Positions 1-9,290 of a stretch of 64,000 nt of DNA are shown in pieces. This DNA comes from Flavobacteriia bacterium (GTDB taxonomy: Bacteria; Bacteroidota; Bacteroidia; Flavobacteriales_D; Crocinitomicaceae): assembly GCA_947450325.1 (NCBI GenBank), contig CANFUT010000002.1:146203-210202 (forward strand), in the 5' to 3' direction. Numbering within the stretch: the stretch's first letter is position 1; every line of letters begins with the position of its first letter. The position numbers were made by a program, and so were the translations under genes. The notes beneath the pieces are model-generated. The model saw only the letters and a program-made list of their open reading frames with translations. It did no database searches and had not been told where the DNA came from.

Positions 1-1406
1 AAAAAGAACTGGATTTTGTTAAGTGTTCAGCGTCGCTAAATCTGCAAAATATCAATGCGAGCGTAATTAACGATACCAGAACTTTCAAATCTTTGAATGG
101 TTTTGTGGGCATTGAAGGCGATGAAGCAGCAGTGCAAGACGTCCGTGTCAAAATTGGACAATCTGATTTTAAACTGAATGGAATTTTCCAAGAAATCGCG
201 CCTTTTATTGAAAAGAAAGGAAAATTGATAGCGAATGTTGATTTACAAAGCAATTTCATTGATGTTGAAGATTTGAGTTCAAAACACATTCAAAAGGGAG
301 TGACCATCGAGCCAGAAAGGGATTTCGTTTTGCCAAATAATGTGGATGGAACCGTTTTGTTGAATATCGGACAATTGAAATACGAAAAACACCATTTCAA
401 TCAGTTGAAAAGCAACTTGACTGTAGAGGAAAGAAAGTTGACATTCAGAGAATTGACTTTACAAAATGCTGGAGCAACAGTAGATGGAAATTTAGTCATA
501 GAAGAAAAGTCGCCTGAATATTTGGTGTTACAATCTGTTGTTGAATCCAATAATATTTATTTCAAACCGCTATTTCAAGAATGGAATAATTTTGACCAAG
601 AAGTCATCACTGAAAATAACATTTCGGGCAAGGCACACATCAATTTGCAATTTCAGGCACCTTTTGATTTGCGCTCGGGAATTATCAAAAATGCGATTAT
701 CGCCAAGGCACATATTTCGATTACAGACGGCGCGCTGAAGTCTGTTTCTACTTTCAAATCTATTACCGAAAGTTTGAAAACTTCTCCAGTGCGGTTTTTG
801 CTTAAGAAAAGAAACATCAACGATTTCGAGAAGAAATTGCTCGATTTGAGATTTCAAACCTTGGAAAATACCATCGTAATTCAAAATGGAAAACTCGAAA
901 TACCGCTGATGGAAATCAAGTCCAACGCTTTGGACATTGAAACATTTGGTTGGCATACATTTGACAATCAGATTGATTACCATTTTGCGTTCCGTTTCAG
1001 AGATTTGATGACCGCTGAGAGAGAGACTGAATTTGGAATCATCGAAGACGACGGCACAGGATTGATGATTTTCATGCGCATGCACGGTACCACGGATAAA
1101 CCAATTATCGAGTGGGACGAAAAAGCCAAGAAAGAGCAAGCCAAAGAAAATAGAGAAGCTGCCAAGATGGAAGCACTTTCTATTTTGAAAACGGAGTTTG
1201 GATTCAGGAAAAACGACACGACGATTGGTATTTATCAACCTATCAAAAAACCAACTGAAGAATTGCGCATTGAATTCAATAACACCAAAGAAACTCCAGC
1301 TCCTGAAGAACCCAAAGAGTCTGAACTCAAGAAAAAAATGCGAGAGAAAATCAACAAGCTCAAGGAATCGACGAAAGAAGAGGAAATTGAGTTTGAGGTG
1401 GATTGA
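1..1406 (+). CDS. AsmA-like protein, C-terminal part (5' end outside window)
   Basis: The reading frame is open from base 3 to the stop, so this is the last 467 residues of a longer protein whose start lies upstream of the window; the TTG at 93 is only an internal codon. The text resembles the C-terminal region of AsmA-family proteins: long beta-rich repeats, then a conserved block near 880-1020 (IPLMEIKSNALDIETFGWH followed by DYHFAFRFRDLM). A basic/acidic coiled tail (KKKMREKINKLKE) closes it. AsmA-like proteins sit at the envelope and are linked to outer-membrane biogenesis or lipid transfer; the exact role here is unknown. Confidence 0.75.
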   Translation, partial: KELDFVKCSASLNLQNINASVINDTRTFKSLNGFVGIEGDEAAVQDVRVKIGQSDFKLNGIFQEIAPFIEKKGKLIANVDLQSNFIDVEDLSSKHIQKGVTIEPERDFVLPNNVDGTVLLNIGQLKYEKHHFNQLKSNLTVEERKLTFRELTLQNAGATVDGNLVIEEKSPEYLVLQSVVESNNIYFKPLFQEWNNFDQEVITENNISGKAHINLQFQAPFDLRSGIIKNAIIAKAHISITDGALKSVSTFKSITESLKTSPVRFLLKKRNINDFEKKLLDLRFQTLENTIVIQNGKLEIPLMEIKSNALDIETFGWHTFDNQIDYHFAFRFRDLMTAERETEFGIIEDDGTGLMIFMRMHGTTDKPIIEWDEKAKKEQAKENREAAKMEALSILKTEFGFRKNDTTIGIYQPIKKPTEELRIEFNNTKETPAPEEPKESELKKKMREKINKLKESTKEEEIEFEVD

Positions 1407-1805
1407 GATCGACGTTTCAGATAAGTTGATTTTCAATTTCCTCTTTTTCGGATCCAATAATATACCTTCTACAAAATCATTTTCCGTCATATAATTTGTT
1501 AAATCAAACCAAAACTCTTTTCCTGTCTGAAGCTGATTCATAATTACCGAGATTTTTATTCGATTTAGGAAATATCATACAAATGAATTTTTTTCAGAAT
1601 GGCGATTCTTGCTCTAGCACCGTTGAAAAAAAGAGATTAATTTCAGTTCATTGTAAATGACCTATTTCCTTTACTTATGCTTTCGACCAAGCGCGTTATT
1701 TATAATTTGAGACTGTAAATCTCTTTAAAAAAATTCAAAATAATATAAAATTTAGCTTACCTTTGATTAATAATTAATCATTTATTGACGTTATTTTAAT
1801 CAAAA
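1407..1805. other. Intergenic region, 399 bp
   Basis: AT-rich spacer between the AsmA-like gene and imuA. I see no gene in it. The only structured part is the 3' end, where a TAnnTTTG element and a 15-bp palindrome lie directly before imuA (separate entry). A weak GAGA/TCTC hairpin near 1709-1723 is too small to call a terminator. Confidence 0.6.
1758..1779 (+). promoter_or_regulatory. Putative imuA promoter -7 element with overlapping palindromic operator
   Basis: Bases 1758-1765 read TACCTTTG, a perfect match to the Bacteroidota -7 consensus TAnnTTTG. The last G also begins a perfect 15-bp palindrome, GATTAAT-A-ATTAATC, at 1765-1779. The expected transcription start falls inside the palindrome, and the imuA ATG is 26 nt downstream. 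A repressor bound there would block initiation, which fits a DNA-damage-inducible cassette. That it is an operator, and which protein binds it, is inference. Confidence 0.45.
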
Positions 1806-2543
1806 ATGAATCAACCATCGAAGCAAGACATTGTACAACAGTTGCGTACACGCATTTTGGCGATGCAGGGAATCAATAAGCCCGGCAACGACCACTGTTC
1901 AATTGGTCTCGGTGATATTGAAAAAGCATTTCCTGAAGGTATTTTTCCAAAGAATGCAATCCATGAATTTACAAGCCATGAACCCGAATCAGCAGCTGCC
2001 ACCAGTGGATTTCTATCCTGCTTATTGCATAGCTTGATGAATCGAAAGGGGTTTTGTTTGTGGGTAAGTTCACGTCGCATGATATTTCCACCAGCATTGA
2101 AGTTGCTCGGAATCAATCCTGAGTGCGTAATCTTTGTAGATCTTCAAAATGATAAAGATGTATTGTGGGTGGTTGAAGAAGGTTTGAGATGTAGTGCTTT
2201 GGTCGCTGTTGTAGGCGAATTAAAAGAATTGACCTTCGCACAATCTAGACGACTGCAACTTACCATTGAAGAAAGCAATGTAACAGGTTTCATTCATCGT
2301 GTTTTACCCAAAAGTGAAAACACAACAGCCTGCGCTGCCCGTTGGAAAATCAGTCCATTGTCTGGTATCATTGAACCGGGATTACCTGGAATCGGGTTTC
2401 CAAGATGGCGTGTCGAATTGGCAAAGGTCAAAAACGGTCGTCCTGGAACCTGGGAGTTGGGATGGACACCAACTGGCTTTGAACATTTTTCTAAAACATC
2501 GTCCAAAACGGACAATACAGAAGGAGCAGCACAATATGCGTAA
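1806..2543 (+). CDS. imuA: ImuA-like translesion mutasome accessory protein
   Basis: 245 aa, RecA/SulA-like ImuA family. It is identified by its place directly before imuB and dnaE2 and by RecA-like core segments (GFCLWVSSRRMIFPPALKLL, then VIFVDLQNDKDVLWVVEEGL). The position of the RecA P-loop reads EPESAAATSG, lacking the GKT of a functional Walker A, so ATP hydrolysis is doubtful. In characterised ImuA-ImuB-DnaE2 systems ImuA is an accessory factor for damage-induced mutagenesis. The stop codon overlaps the imuB start by 8 bp, implying translational coupling. The start ATG at 1806 follows the putative promoter/palindrome closely. Confidence 0.8.
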   Translation: MNQPSKQDIVQQLRTRILAMQGINKPGNDHCSIGLGDIEKAFPEGIFPKNAIHEFTSHEPESAAATSGFLSCLLHSLMNRKGFCLWVSSRRMIFPPALKLLGINPECVIFVDLQNDKDVLWVVEEGLRCSALVAVVGELKELTFAQSRRLQLTIEESNVTGFIHRVLPKSENTTACAARWKISPLSGIIEPGLPGIGFPRWRVELAKVKNGRPGTWELGWTPTGFEHFSKTSSKTDNTEGAAQYA

Positions 2544-4035
2544 GCGGTTTGTATCTATATGGTTTCCTTTTCTCGTCACCGATTGGATGGCACGGCGGGA
2601 CGCTAAGTTGAAAAACGAGCCGTTTATCCTTTATGCTCCCGAACGCGGGCGTATGGTAATTAAAGCTTCAAGTAAATCCGCTCACTCAAAAGGAATCTTT
2701 CCGGGAATGGTGGTTGCGGATTGTCGTGCTATCTTTCCAGATATAACCGTGATGGAATATCCGGCAGGAAAAGCTGAACAGTTGTTGGAAGCGTTGGCAC
2801 TTTGGTGCGTTCGTTTTACGCCCATATCGGCTACGGATCTTCCTGATGGAATTGTACTTGATTGTAGCGGTTGCACCCATCTTTGGCAAGGTGACGAATC
2901 CTATATAGCACACATTCTCAAACGACTCGAAAATTTCGGATACCACGTTCGTGCAGCTATGGCTGATACCGTAGCATCAGCTTGGGCTGTTTCACGCTAT
3001 GGTAAAAATCAAACAATTATACCTACTGGAGAACAGTTGTCTGCATTGCTCGACCTTCCAGCGGCCGCCTTGCGCTTGGAATATACAATTACAGAAAAGT
3101 TGGAGAAATTGGGCTTAAATAAGATTGGTCAGTTTGCAAATCTTCCGCGAACAGCATTACGGAAACGATTTGGTATTGAATTACTTAAAAGGCTCGATCA
3201 AGTTTCAGGTTTTGAAATGGAATTCGTGCAACCAGTTCAGCCACCGAAGCAATACTTAGAACGTTTGACCTGCCTAGAACCTATCTCCACAGCAAAGGGA
3301 ATTGAAATCGGTCTTGAACGTTTGCTGAATACATTGTGCGAACGCCTAGCTTCCGAAGGAAAAGGATTGAGAATCGCAACATTGCGTTGTCACCGTATAG
3401 ACGGCGATGAACAAGAAATAAGGGTAGGAACAAATCTTCCCTCTCGCAGTGCAAGGCACTTGATGAAATTGTTTGAGCTAAAAACAAGTCAGTTACAACC
3501 AGATCTTGGATTCGAACTTTTTGAATTGGAAGCAAATGCTGTGGAACCGCTTGCATTCGATCAAACCGCCATGTGGGTAGAAACGAACACTGCTGATACG
3601 AGCGCCGTAGCAGAATTGCTAGACAAGATTGTCAGTAAGCGCGGAATAAAAGTGATTCATCGTTACCTTCCAGCTGAACACTATTGGCCTGAACGTTCTT
3701 ATGAGTTGGCATCTTCCATAAACGCAAAAAAAGAAATTGAATGGCGTATAGATCAGCCGCGCCCCATTCATTTGTTGCCGATTCCCCACGTAATAGAGGT
3801 TACAGTTCCCTTGCCGGATTATCCGCCCATGTTGTTTTTTTACAAAGGACAACGTCACCAGATAAAAAAAGCAGACGGACCAGAACGCGTTGAACAAGAA
3901 TGGTGGTTGCAACAAGGAGAATTCCGCGATTATTATTGCGTGGAAGATGAAGAGGGAAAACGGTATTGGTTGTTCCGTTCAGGTCACATTGATGGGGGGA
4001 ATTCCCGCTGGTATATTCACGGTTTTTTTGCATGA
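2536..4035 (+). CDS. imuB: ImuB, catalytically degenerate Y-family polymerase
   Basis: 499 aa. An open frame extends upstream to 2299, but the ATG at 2536 is chosen because an AAGGAG stretch lies 10 nt before it, it overlaps the imuA stop, and the text from MRKRFVSIWFPFLVTDW onward is where Y-family homology begins. The first catalytic motif (normally SIDFDAF) reads SIWFPFL and the second (SIDEAY) reads VLDCSGC, so the metal-binding acidic residues are largely missing, as in other ImuB proteins. ImuB acts as a bridge between the replication clamp, ImuA and DnaE2. The C-terminal GPERVEQEWW and RDYY blocks are typical of the family. Confidence 0.88.
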   Translation: MRKRFVSIWFPFLVTDWMARRDAKLKNEPFILYAPERGRMVIKASSKSAHSKGIFPGMVVADCRAIFPDITVMEYPAGKAEQLLEALALWCVRFTPISATDLPDGIVLDCSGCTHLWQGDESYIAHILKRLENFGYHVRAAMADTVASAWAVSRYGKNQTIIPTGEQLSALLDLPAAALRLEYTITEKLEKLGLNKIGQFANLPRTALRKRFGIELLKRLDQVSGFEMEFVQPVQPPKQYLERLTCLEPISTAKGIEIGLERLLNTLCERLASEGKGLRIATLRCHRIDGDEQEIRVGTNLPSRSARHLMKLFELKTSQLQPDLGFELFELEANAVEPLAFDQTAMWVETNTADTSAVAELLDKIVSKRGIKVIHRYLPAEHYWPERSYELASSINAKKEIEWRIDQPRPIHLLPIPHVIEVTVPLPDYPPMLFFYKGQRHQIKKADGPERVEQEWWLQQGEFRDYYCVEDEEGKRYWLFRSGHIDGGNSRWYIHGFFA

Positions 4036-4038
4036 AGT

Positions 4039-7000
4039 ATGAAGTACACGGAATTACAAGTTACCAGCAACTTCACCTTTTTGCGTGGTGGTTCACATCC
4101 AGAAGAATTGGTAGAACAGGCGGCGCTCTTGGGCTACAATGCCATCGCAATCACAGATCGCAATACACTTGCTGGCATTGTGCGGGCCCACGCAGCTGCA
4201 CGTATTCATTCCGTGCGCTTAATCGTTGGTTGCCGATTGGAATTATTGGACGGTTCACCATTGCTCGCTTTTCCAACCGATTTGCCAGCCTATGCGCGAT
4301 TGTCAGCATTGCTTTCCGAAGGAAATATGCGAACTGAAAAAGGGAGTTGCCATTTGTATAAAGCAGATATTTACAAACAGATTGAAGGAATAAAATTCGT
4401 TGCGATACCGCCTGATTCGCTGAATGCCTCATTTGAGTTCGATACTTCTTTTCATACCAATTTACAGGAATACCGCCAACGGCTAGGAAAGAATTTATAC
4501 TTGGTCGCGAACCGCTCGTATCTCTCTAATGATGCAAAACGAATGTTCCGTTTGGCAGCGCTTGCAGAACAGTTGGAAATTCCTTTGATCGCTACCAATG
4601 ATGTACATTACCACATTCCTGCACGTCGCGAATTGCAAGATATTCTGACCTGCATACGCGAAAAATGCACCATTCAGAAAGCAGGATTTCGCTTGCACCA
4701 AAATGCTGAGCGCTACCTGAAGCCCATAGAAGAAATGCAGCGACTTTTCGCCCAATATCCCAAAGCCATTGAGCAAGCACAGGAATTGGCTGATGCTTGT
4801 AAGTTCTCGCTGGACGAACTGAAATACCAATATCCTGAAGAAATCACATCTGATGGACGCACACCGCAAGAAGAATTGGTGTATCTTACTTGGAAAGGAG
4901 CCAATGAACGTTTCGACGGAAATATACCCGACGCTGTCAGAAAAACCATTGAAATGGAATTGGAGTTCATGGAACGAAAAAACTATGCTTCTTATTTTTT
5001 GACGGTCTACGACTATGTCCGCGAAGCAAAGGAAAGAAAAATCCTTTGTCAGGGGCGTGGCTCTGCGGCGAATTCAGTAGTGTGTTATTGCCTTGGAATT
5101 ACTTCGGTTGACCCGTCAAAATTCAAGCTGCTTTTTGCCCGATTTATGAGTGACGCGCGCAATGAACCTCCAGATATTGACGTCGATTTTGAGCATGAAC
5201 GTCGGGAAGAAATCATGCAGTACATCTACAATAAATATGGACGCGATCGCTCGGGAATTGTCGCAACTGTTACACAAGTTCATTGGAAAGGAGCCATTCG
5301 AGATGTTGGAAAAGCCATGGGATTGTCAACTGATGCGATTAATGTACTTTCTTCAACCCGCTACGAATTCACGGAGGAATGGTACGAAGGAAAAAAGGCA
5401 ACATCCGAAGGTTTCGATGCAAACGATCCACATTTGCGAAAGGTAGTAGAGATTACAAATCAATATATCGGTTTCCCTCGCCAGTTAGGACAGCATACAG
5501 GTGGTTTCGTTATTACACAAGGAAAACTCACTGAACTGTGTCCAGTATTGAATGCACGAATGGCAGGCAGAACCAATATTGAGTGGAACAAAGACGACAT
5601 AGAAACATTGGGTTTCCTGAAAGTAGATGTGTTGGCTTTGGGAATGCTAACCTGTATCCGCAAAGGATTTGACCTTGCCGAGAAGCATTACGGCTTAAAT
5701 CTCACCCTTGCAAATATTCCGCAGGATGACCCGAAAGTGTATGATATGATTTCCCATGCGGATACAATAGGCGTTTTCCAAATCGAAAGTCGTGCGCAAA
5801 TGTCTATGCTTCCGAGATTAAAACCTCAATGTTTTTATGATTTGGTAATTGAAGTGGCTATCGTGCGCCCAGGACCAATCCAAGGTGATATGGTTCATCC
5901 CTATTTACGCAGACGCGAAGGGAAAGATCTGGTGGAATATCCTTCCGAAGAATTAAAGGAAATATTGGGTCGTACACTTGGCGTTCCGCTGTTCCAAGAA
6001 CAAGCTATGGAAATAGCGATTGTAGCAGCAGGTTTTACGCCAGCAGAAGCAGACGGATTACGTCGAAGTATGGCTACTTTCAAGGCAAAGGGAAAAGTAA
6101 GCGATTGGGAAAAAAAGCTAGTAGAAGGCATGATTAAAAATGGCTATCAAGAAGATTTTGCACGCAGGGTTTTTAGACAATTGGAAGGCTTTGGTTCATA
6201 CGGTTTTCCTGAAAGTCATGCTGCCAGTTTCGCCTTGCTCGTTTACATTTCTTCGTGGATCAAGTGCTATTATCCTGATATTTTTGTTGCGTCTCTACTA
6301 AACAGCCAACCGATGGGCTTCTATCAACCAGCGCAGCTCGTGCGTGATGCACGTGACCATGGTGTTGAAGTACGTCCTGTAGATGTGAACCATTCAGAAT
6401 GGGACAATATATTGGAAGAAAAAGTTGGAAATTTTTACGCGCTTCGTTTGGGATTCAGACAAGTAAAAGGATTTCGAGTCGACGAAGCAGAACTCTTGTT
6501 GTTCAATCGGAATTCTCCATACACCACCATTCAGTCTGTCTTTGAAGCAGGTGTCTCAAGTGCGTCACTGGAACGGCTCGCGGATGCAGATGCTTTTCGA
6601 TCTATCGGACTCGACAGACGACAAGCCTTGTGGGATGTTTCCGCATTGCAAAGTGCTCCGACAGGCATGTTCTCCAATCAGCAGGACGAAAATGAAGCAC
6701 AAAAAGTACAGTTGCCACAAATGGAATTTTCACAGCACATTTTCCAAGATTATGCAACAACCGCGTTGTCGTTGAAAGCGCATCCCGTCAGCTTGGTTCG
6801 CCAGCAACTTTCCTTGTTCGGAGTTCATCCTGCGGCGTCGTTGAAAGAACTCCACGACGGAATGAAAGTTAAAGTAGCTGGATTGGTACTCGTGCGCCAA
6901 CGTCCAGGCACGGCGAGTGGTATTTTGTTTATTACTTTGGAAGACGAAACAGGCGTCGCAAATTTGGTTGTATTCAGCAAGTTGTTTGAGCAATTTCGCA

Positions 7001-7224
7001 AAGAAATCCTGCAAGCAAAGTTGTTGATGGTAGAAGGGAAAGTGCAAATCGAAGGAGAGGTAATACACATTGTGGTACAGCGTTGCATGAATATGTCAGG
7101 CTTGTTTGATAAAATACAGGCAACTGTAAAAGTCGCCAATTCAGATGACGAGCTTAATTTGGGTACTTCCAGTAAAAAAGAGTCAGGAAAGAAAGCGCTA
7201 CCAAAGGGAAGGGATTTTCATTGA
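4039..7224 (+). CDS. dnaE2: Error-prone DNA polymerase III alpha subunit DnaE2
   Basis: 1061 aa, full length for DnaE2 (ImuC). An N-terminal PHP domain (about residues 1-200) is followed by the polymerase palm with PDIDVDFE near residue 377 and FLKVDVLALGML near 530, which carry the catalytic aspartates. The helix-hairpin-helix region is followed by an OB-fold (about 930-1010, including LVRQRPGTASG and FITLEDETGVANLVVF). A QLSLF string near residue 924 resembles a clamp-binding motif, although it lies at the domain boundary. It starts 3 nt after the imuB stop, so the three genes form one transcript. DnaE2 performs error-prone bypass synthesis after DNA damage. Confidence 0.93.
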   Translation: MKYTELQVTSNFTFLRGGSHPEELVEQAALLGYNAIAITDRNTLAGIVRAHAAARIHSVRLIVGCRLELLDGSPLLAFPTDLPAYARLSALLSEGNMRTEKGSCHLYKADIYKQIEGIKFVAIPPDSLNASFEFDTSFHTNLQEYRQRLGKNLYLVANRSYLSNDAKRMFRLAALAEQLEIPLIATNDVHYHIPARRELQDILTCIREKCTIQKAGFRLHQNAERYLKPIEEMQRLFAQYPKAIEQAQELADACKFSLDELKYQYPEEITSDGRTPQEELVYLTWKGANERFDGNIPDAVRKTIEMELEFMERKNYASYFLTVYDYVREAKERKILCQGRGSAANSVVCYCLGITSVDPSKFKLLFARFMSDARNEPPDIDVDFEHERREEIMQYIYNKYGRDRSGIVATVTQVHWKGAIRDVGKAMGLSTDAINVLSSTRYEFTEEWYEGKKATSEGFDANDPHLRKVVEITNQYIGFPRQLGQHTGGFVITQGKLTELCPVLNARMAGRTNIEWNKDDIETLGFLKVDVLALGMLTCIRKGFDLAEKHYGLNLTLANIPQDDPKVYDMISHADTIGVFQIESRAQMSMLPRLKPQCFYDLVIEVAIVRPGPIQGDMVHPYLRRREGKDLVEYPSEELKEILGRTLGVPLFQEQAMEIAIVAAGFTPAEADGLRRSMATFKAKGKVSDWEKKLVEGMIKNGYQEDFARRVFRQLEGFGSYGFPESHAASFALLVYISSWIKCYYPDIFVASLLNSQPMGFYQPAQLVRDARDHGVEVRPVDVNHSEWDNILEEKVGNFYALRLGFRQVKGFRVDEAELLLFNRNSPYTTIQSVFEAGVSSASLERLADADAFRSIGLDRRQALWDVSALQSAPTGMFSNQQDENEAQKVQLPQMEFSQHIFQDYATTALSLKAHPVSLVRQQLSLFGVHPAASLKELHDGMKVKVAGLVLVRQRPGTASGILFITLEDETGVANLVVFSKLFEQFRKEILQAKLLMVEGKVQIEGEVIHIVVQRCMNMSGLFDKIQATVKVANSDDELNLGTSSKKESGKKALPKGRDFH

Positions 7225-7365
7225 TGGACTGAAATTTTTCCGTTTTTTCCTTCCTTCTTTTGAAATAATCGCAAGAAGCGAAACGACGTATAATGGTGAG
7301 CGAATTTTGAGAAATTAAATATTGATTAAAACGAGATATAGGTTCGGTTTTTAATTTTTAGATTC

Positions 7366-7400
7366 TTTGTCCCACAAGTAAAACTGCTTTCGTATATTTG
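7366..7400 (+). promoter_or_regulatory. Putative promoter of the RidA-family gene
   Basis: TTTG at 7366-7369 and TATATTTG at 7393-7400 match the Bacteroidota -33 (TTTG) and -7 (TAnnTTTG) elements with a 23-nt spacer, slightly long. The start codon lies 19 nt after the -7 element. Confidence 0.5.
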
Positions 7401-7419
7401 CAACGTTAAAATTCAGTAT

Positions 7420-7854
7420 ATGTCAGATAATTCTCGCATTTCTACTTCGAAAGCACCAAAACCTGTTGGTTTGTATCCGCACGCGCGCCGTGTTGGGAAT
7501 TTACTTTTTTTATCAGGAGTTGGTCCGCGAACTGCGGGTTCTGATGCAACAGATTCTGAAGTTCCAGGGTTGAAATTAGACAAGAACGGTAATTTTATAG
7601 AATTTGATTTCGAAGCACAATGCAGAAGCGTTTTCGACAATGTTCGCGTGATTTTGGAAGAATCGGGTTCAAGCTGGGAGAATTTGGTTGATGTGACGGT
7701 TTTTTTGGTGAACATGAAAAGAGATTTCCATACCTACAACAGATTATATGCTGAATATTTCAAAGACAACTTGCCTTGTAGAACAACCTGCGAAATCAAT
7801 TCTTTGCCAACGCCTATTGCCATTGAATTAAAATGTATAGCAACAATTGATTAA
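7420..7854 (+). CDS. RidA/YjgF family deaminase-like protein
   Basis: 144 aa, the normal size for the Rid family. The C-terminal signature PCRTTCEINSLPTPIAIELKC contains the conserved Arg that in RidA binds the carboxylate of 2-iminoacid substrates. The segment GNLLFLSGVGPRTAG near residue 25 is the usual beta-strand start. The text is closer to the aminomuconate-deaminase-like Rid subgroups than to classical RidA, so the substrate is uncertain. Rid proteins form trimers in the cytosol and hydrolyse reactive enamines and imines. The next gene begins 3 nt downstream, suggesting co-transcription. Confidence 0.85.
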   Translation: MSDNSRISTSKAPKPVGLYPHARRVGNLLFLSGVGPRTAGSDATDSEVPGLKLDKNGNFIEFDFEAQCRSVFDNVRVILEESGSSWENLVDVTVFLVNMKRDFHTYNRLYAEYFKDNLPCRTTCEINSLPTPIAIELKCIATID

Positions 7855-7857
7855 ATT

Positions 7858-8439
7858 ATGATCGGATTTATTATTCGCTGTTTTGTAGCAGCAGCTTCTT
7901 TATTTTTAAACGTTTATGCCTTCGCTTCAGGTCACTGGGGTTGGGGAATTGTAATGATTTTTGTTTCGGCGATTATCATTTTGAGTTTTTTCAGAAATGA
8001 AAATATGATTTTAGCATTAAATCAAATGCGTGTAGGAAATCACGAAAAAGCAGCCAAATATTTGAATCGCATTTCAAGACCAGATTTGATGCCTAAAAAA
8101 CAACACGCGTATGTAATTTATTTGCAAGCGATGTTGAACACACAAGCTTATGGTTTTGCAAAAAGTGAACAAATGTTGCGTAAAGCGTTGGCTTTGGGCT
8201 TGAGAACAGCGCAAGACAAGGCAGTAGCAAAAATGCATTTGGCAGGAATTTGTGCGCAAACAGGACGTAAAACTGAAGCAGCAACTTTACTTTCAGAAGC
8301 TAAAAAATTAGACAACAATGGGGTGATGAGAGACCAAATCAACACCATGCAAAAACAAATGACGCAAGTGGTTTCTAAAAATCAAATGCGCATGGCTCAA
8401 ATGTCTAAAGGCCGTCAAAAAACGCCTAGAGCGAGATAA
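7858..8439 (+). CDS. Membrane-anchored TPR-like protein of unknown function
   Basis: 193 aa. Two hydrophobic segments at about residues 1-22 and 27-46 form a membrane anchor. The rest is helical and repeat-like: NQMRVGNHEKAAKYLNRI, SEQMLRKALALGL and AGICAQTGRKTEAATLLSEAKKL read as two or three TPR-type hairpins. The tail is basic (KGRQKTPRAR). No enzyme motif is visible. It sits between a Rid protein and a methyltransferase in a tight three-gene run (3 nt and 2 nt gaps). It is probably an inner-membrane scaffold; this is inferred from architecture only. Confidence 0.75.
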   Translation: MIGFIIRCFVAAASLFLNVYAFASGHWGWGIVMIFVSAIIILSFFRNENMILALNQMRVGNHEKAAKYLNRISRPDLMPKKQHAYVIYLQAMLNTQAYGFAKSEQMLRKALALGLRTAQDKAVAKMHLAGICAQTGRKTEAATLLSEAKKLDNNGVMRDQINTMQKQMTQVVSKNQMRMAQMSKGRQKTPRAR

Positions 8440-8441
8440 TT

Positions 8442-9290
8442 TTGGATTTCGAAAGACAATATTCTTCCCACTGGGAATCGTATGAATTGCTAGATGCTGG
8501 CGGCGGAAAAAAGTTAGAACGTTTTGGCGAGGTGATTACCATTCGTCCAGAGTTACAAGCTTATTTCAAATCAGAATGGCCATTTGAAGAATGGTACAAT
8601 TTGGCGCATTGGGAATTTGTTGAACAATCCAATACCAAAGGTTCTTGGAAAAAACTCAAAGATTCGAGCGATAAATGGCAAATCCAATTTCATGATTTAT
8701 CATTTTGTTTGGAATTAACGAAGTTCAAGCACGTTGGTATTTTTCCAGAACAAGTTTCCAATTGGGAATACATCATTGGAAATTTAAAACCAAATCAAAA
8801 ATTCTTAAATCTATTTGCCTACACTGGTGCTGCATCTTTGGTTGCAAAATCAACTGGCGCAACTGTTCTTCATGTCGATTCAGTGAAACAATTAATCTCT
8901 TGGGCGAACGAAAATCAAGAGGCGAGCAATTTATCTGCCATAAAATGGGTGCTTGAAGACGCTTTGAAATTTGCACAAAGGGAAGTCAAGCGCGGAAATT
9001 TTTACGATGGAATCATCATGGATCCACCCGCGTTCGGTTTGGGTGCCAAAGGTGAAAAATGGATTTTGGAAGAAAAATTGCCTCATTTATTAGACGCAGC
9101 AAATCAATTGCTGAATAAAAATGGATTTTTGATAGTGAATACTTATTCACCGAAATTATCCGCCAAAGATTTAAGAAATGCAGCAGGAAGATATTTCGAC
9201 CTAAATAAATTATCCGTCAACGAATTGTGGATGAAAACCAAAACCGGCAAAGATTTATTTTACGGCAATGTTTTGAAGGTTGTTAAGTGA
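8442..9290 (+). CDS. RlmI-like class I SAM-dependent methyltransferase
   Basis: 282 aa. The SAM-binding loop is LNLFAYTGAASLVA (about residues 125-138), followed by the acidic strand-2 end (VLHVDSVKQ) and the catalytic-loop motif MDPPAFG near residue 195, as in the RlmI/RlmK group of rRNA cytosine-C5 or guanine methyltransferases. The N-terminal PUA domain of RlmI is absent, so the protein is shorter than E. coli RlmI and the target base cannot be assigned. The start is a TTG at 8442, two bases after the preceding stop; no ATG lies near the family start. Confidence 0.8.
   Translation: MDFERQYSSHWESYELLDAGGGKKLERFGEVITIRPELQAYFKSEWPFEEWYNLAHWEFVEQSNTKGSWKKLKDSSDKWQIQFHDLSFCLELTKFKHVGIFPEQVSNWEYIIGNLKPNQKFLNLFAYTGAASLVAKSTGATVLHVDSVKQLISWANENQEASNLSAIKWVLEDALKFAQREVKRGNFYDGIIMDPPAFGLGAKGEKWILEEKLPHLLDAANQLLNKNGFLIVNTYSPKLSAKDLRNAAGRYFDLNKLSVNELWMKTKTGKDLFYGNVLKVVK

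Noticed and set aside
570..1541. Long open frame (323 codons) on the minus strand across the AsmA-like gene
   Set aside because: It lies in a coding region with clear family text on the plus strand; its translation is Phe-rich with no recognisable fold, and it has no promoter match.
2299..2535. Upstream extension of the imuB frame
   Set aside because: It overlaps imuA entirely and the Y-family homology begins at the ATG at 2536, next to an AAGGAG.
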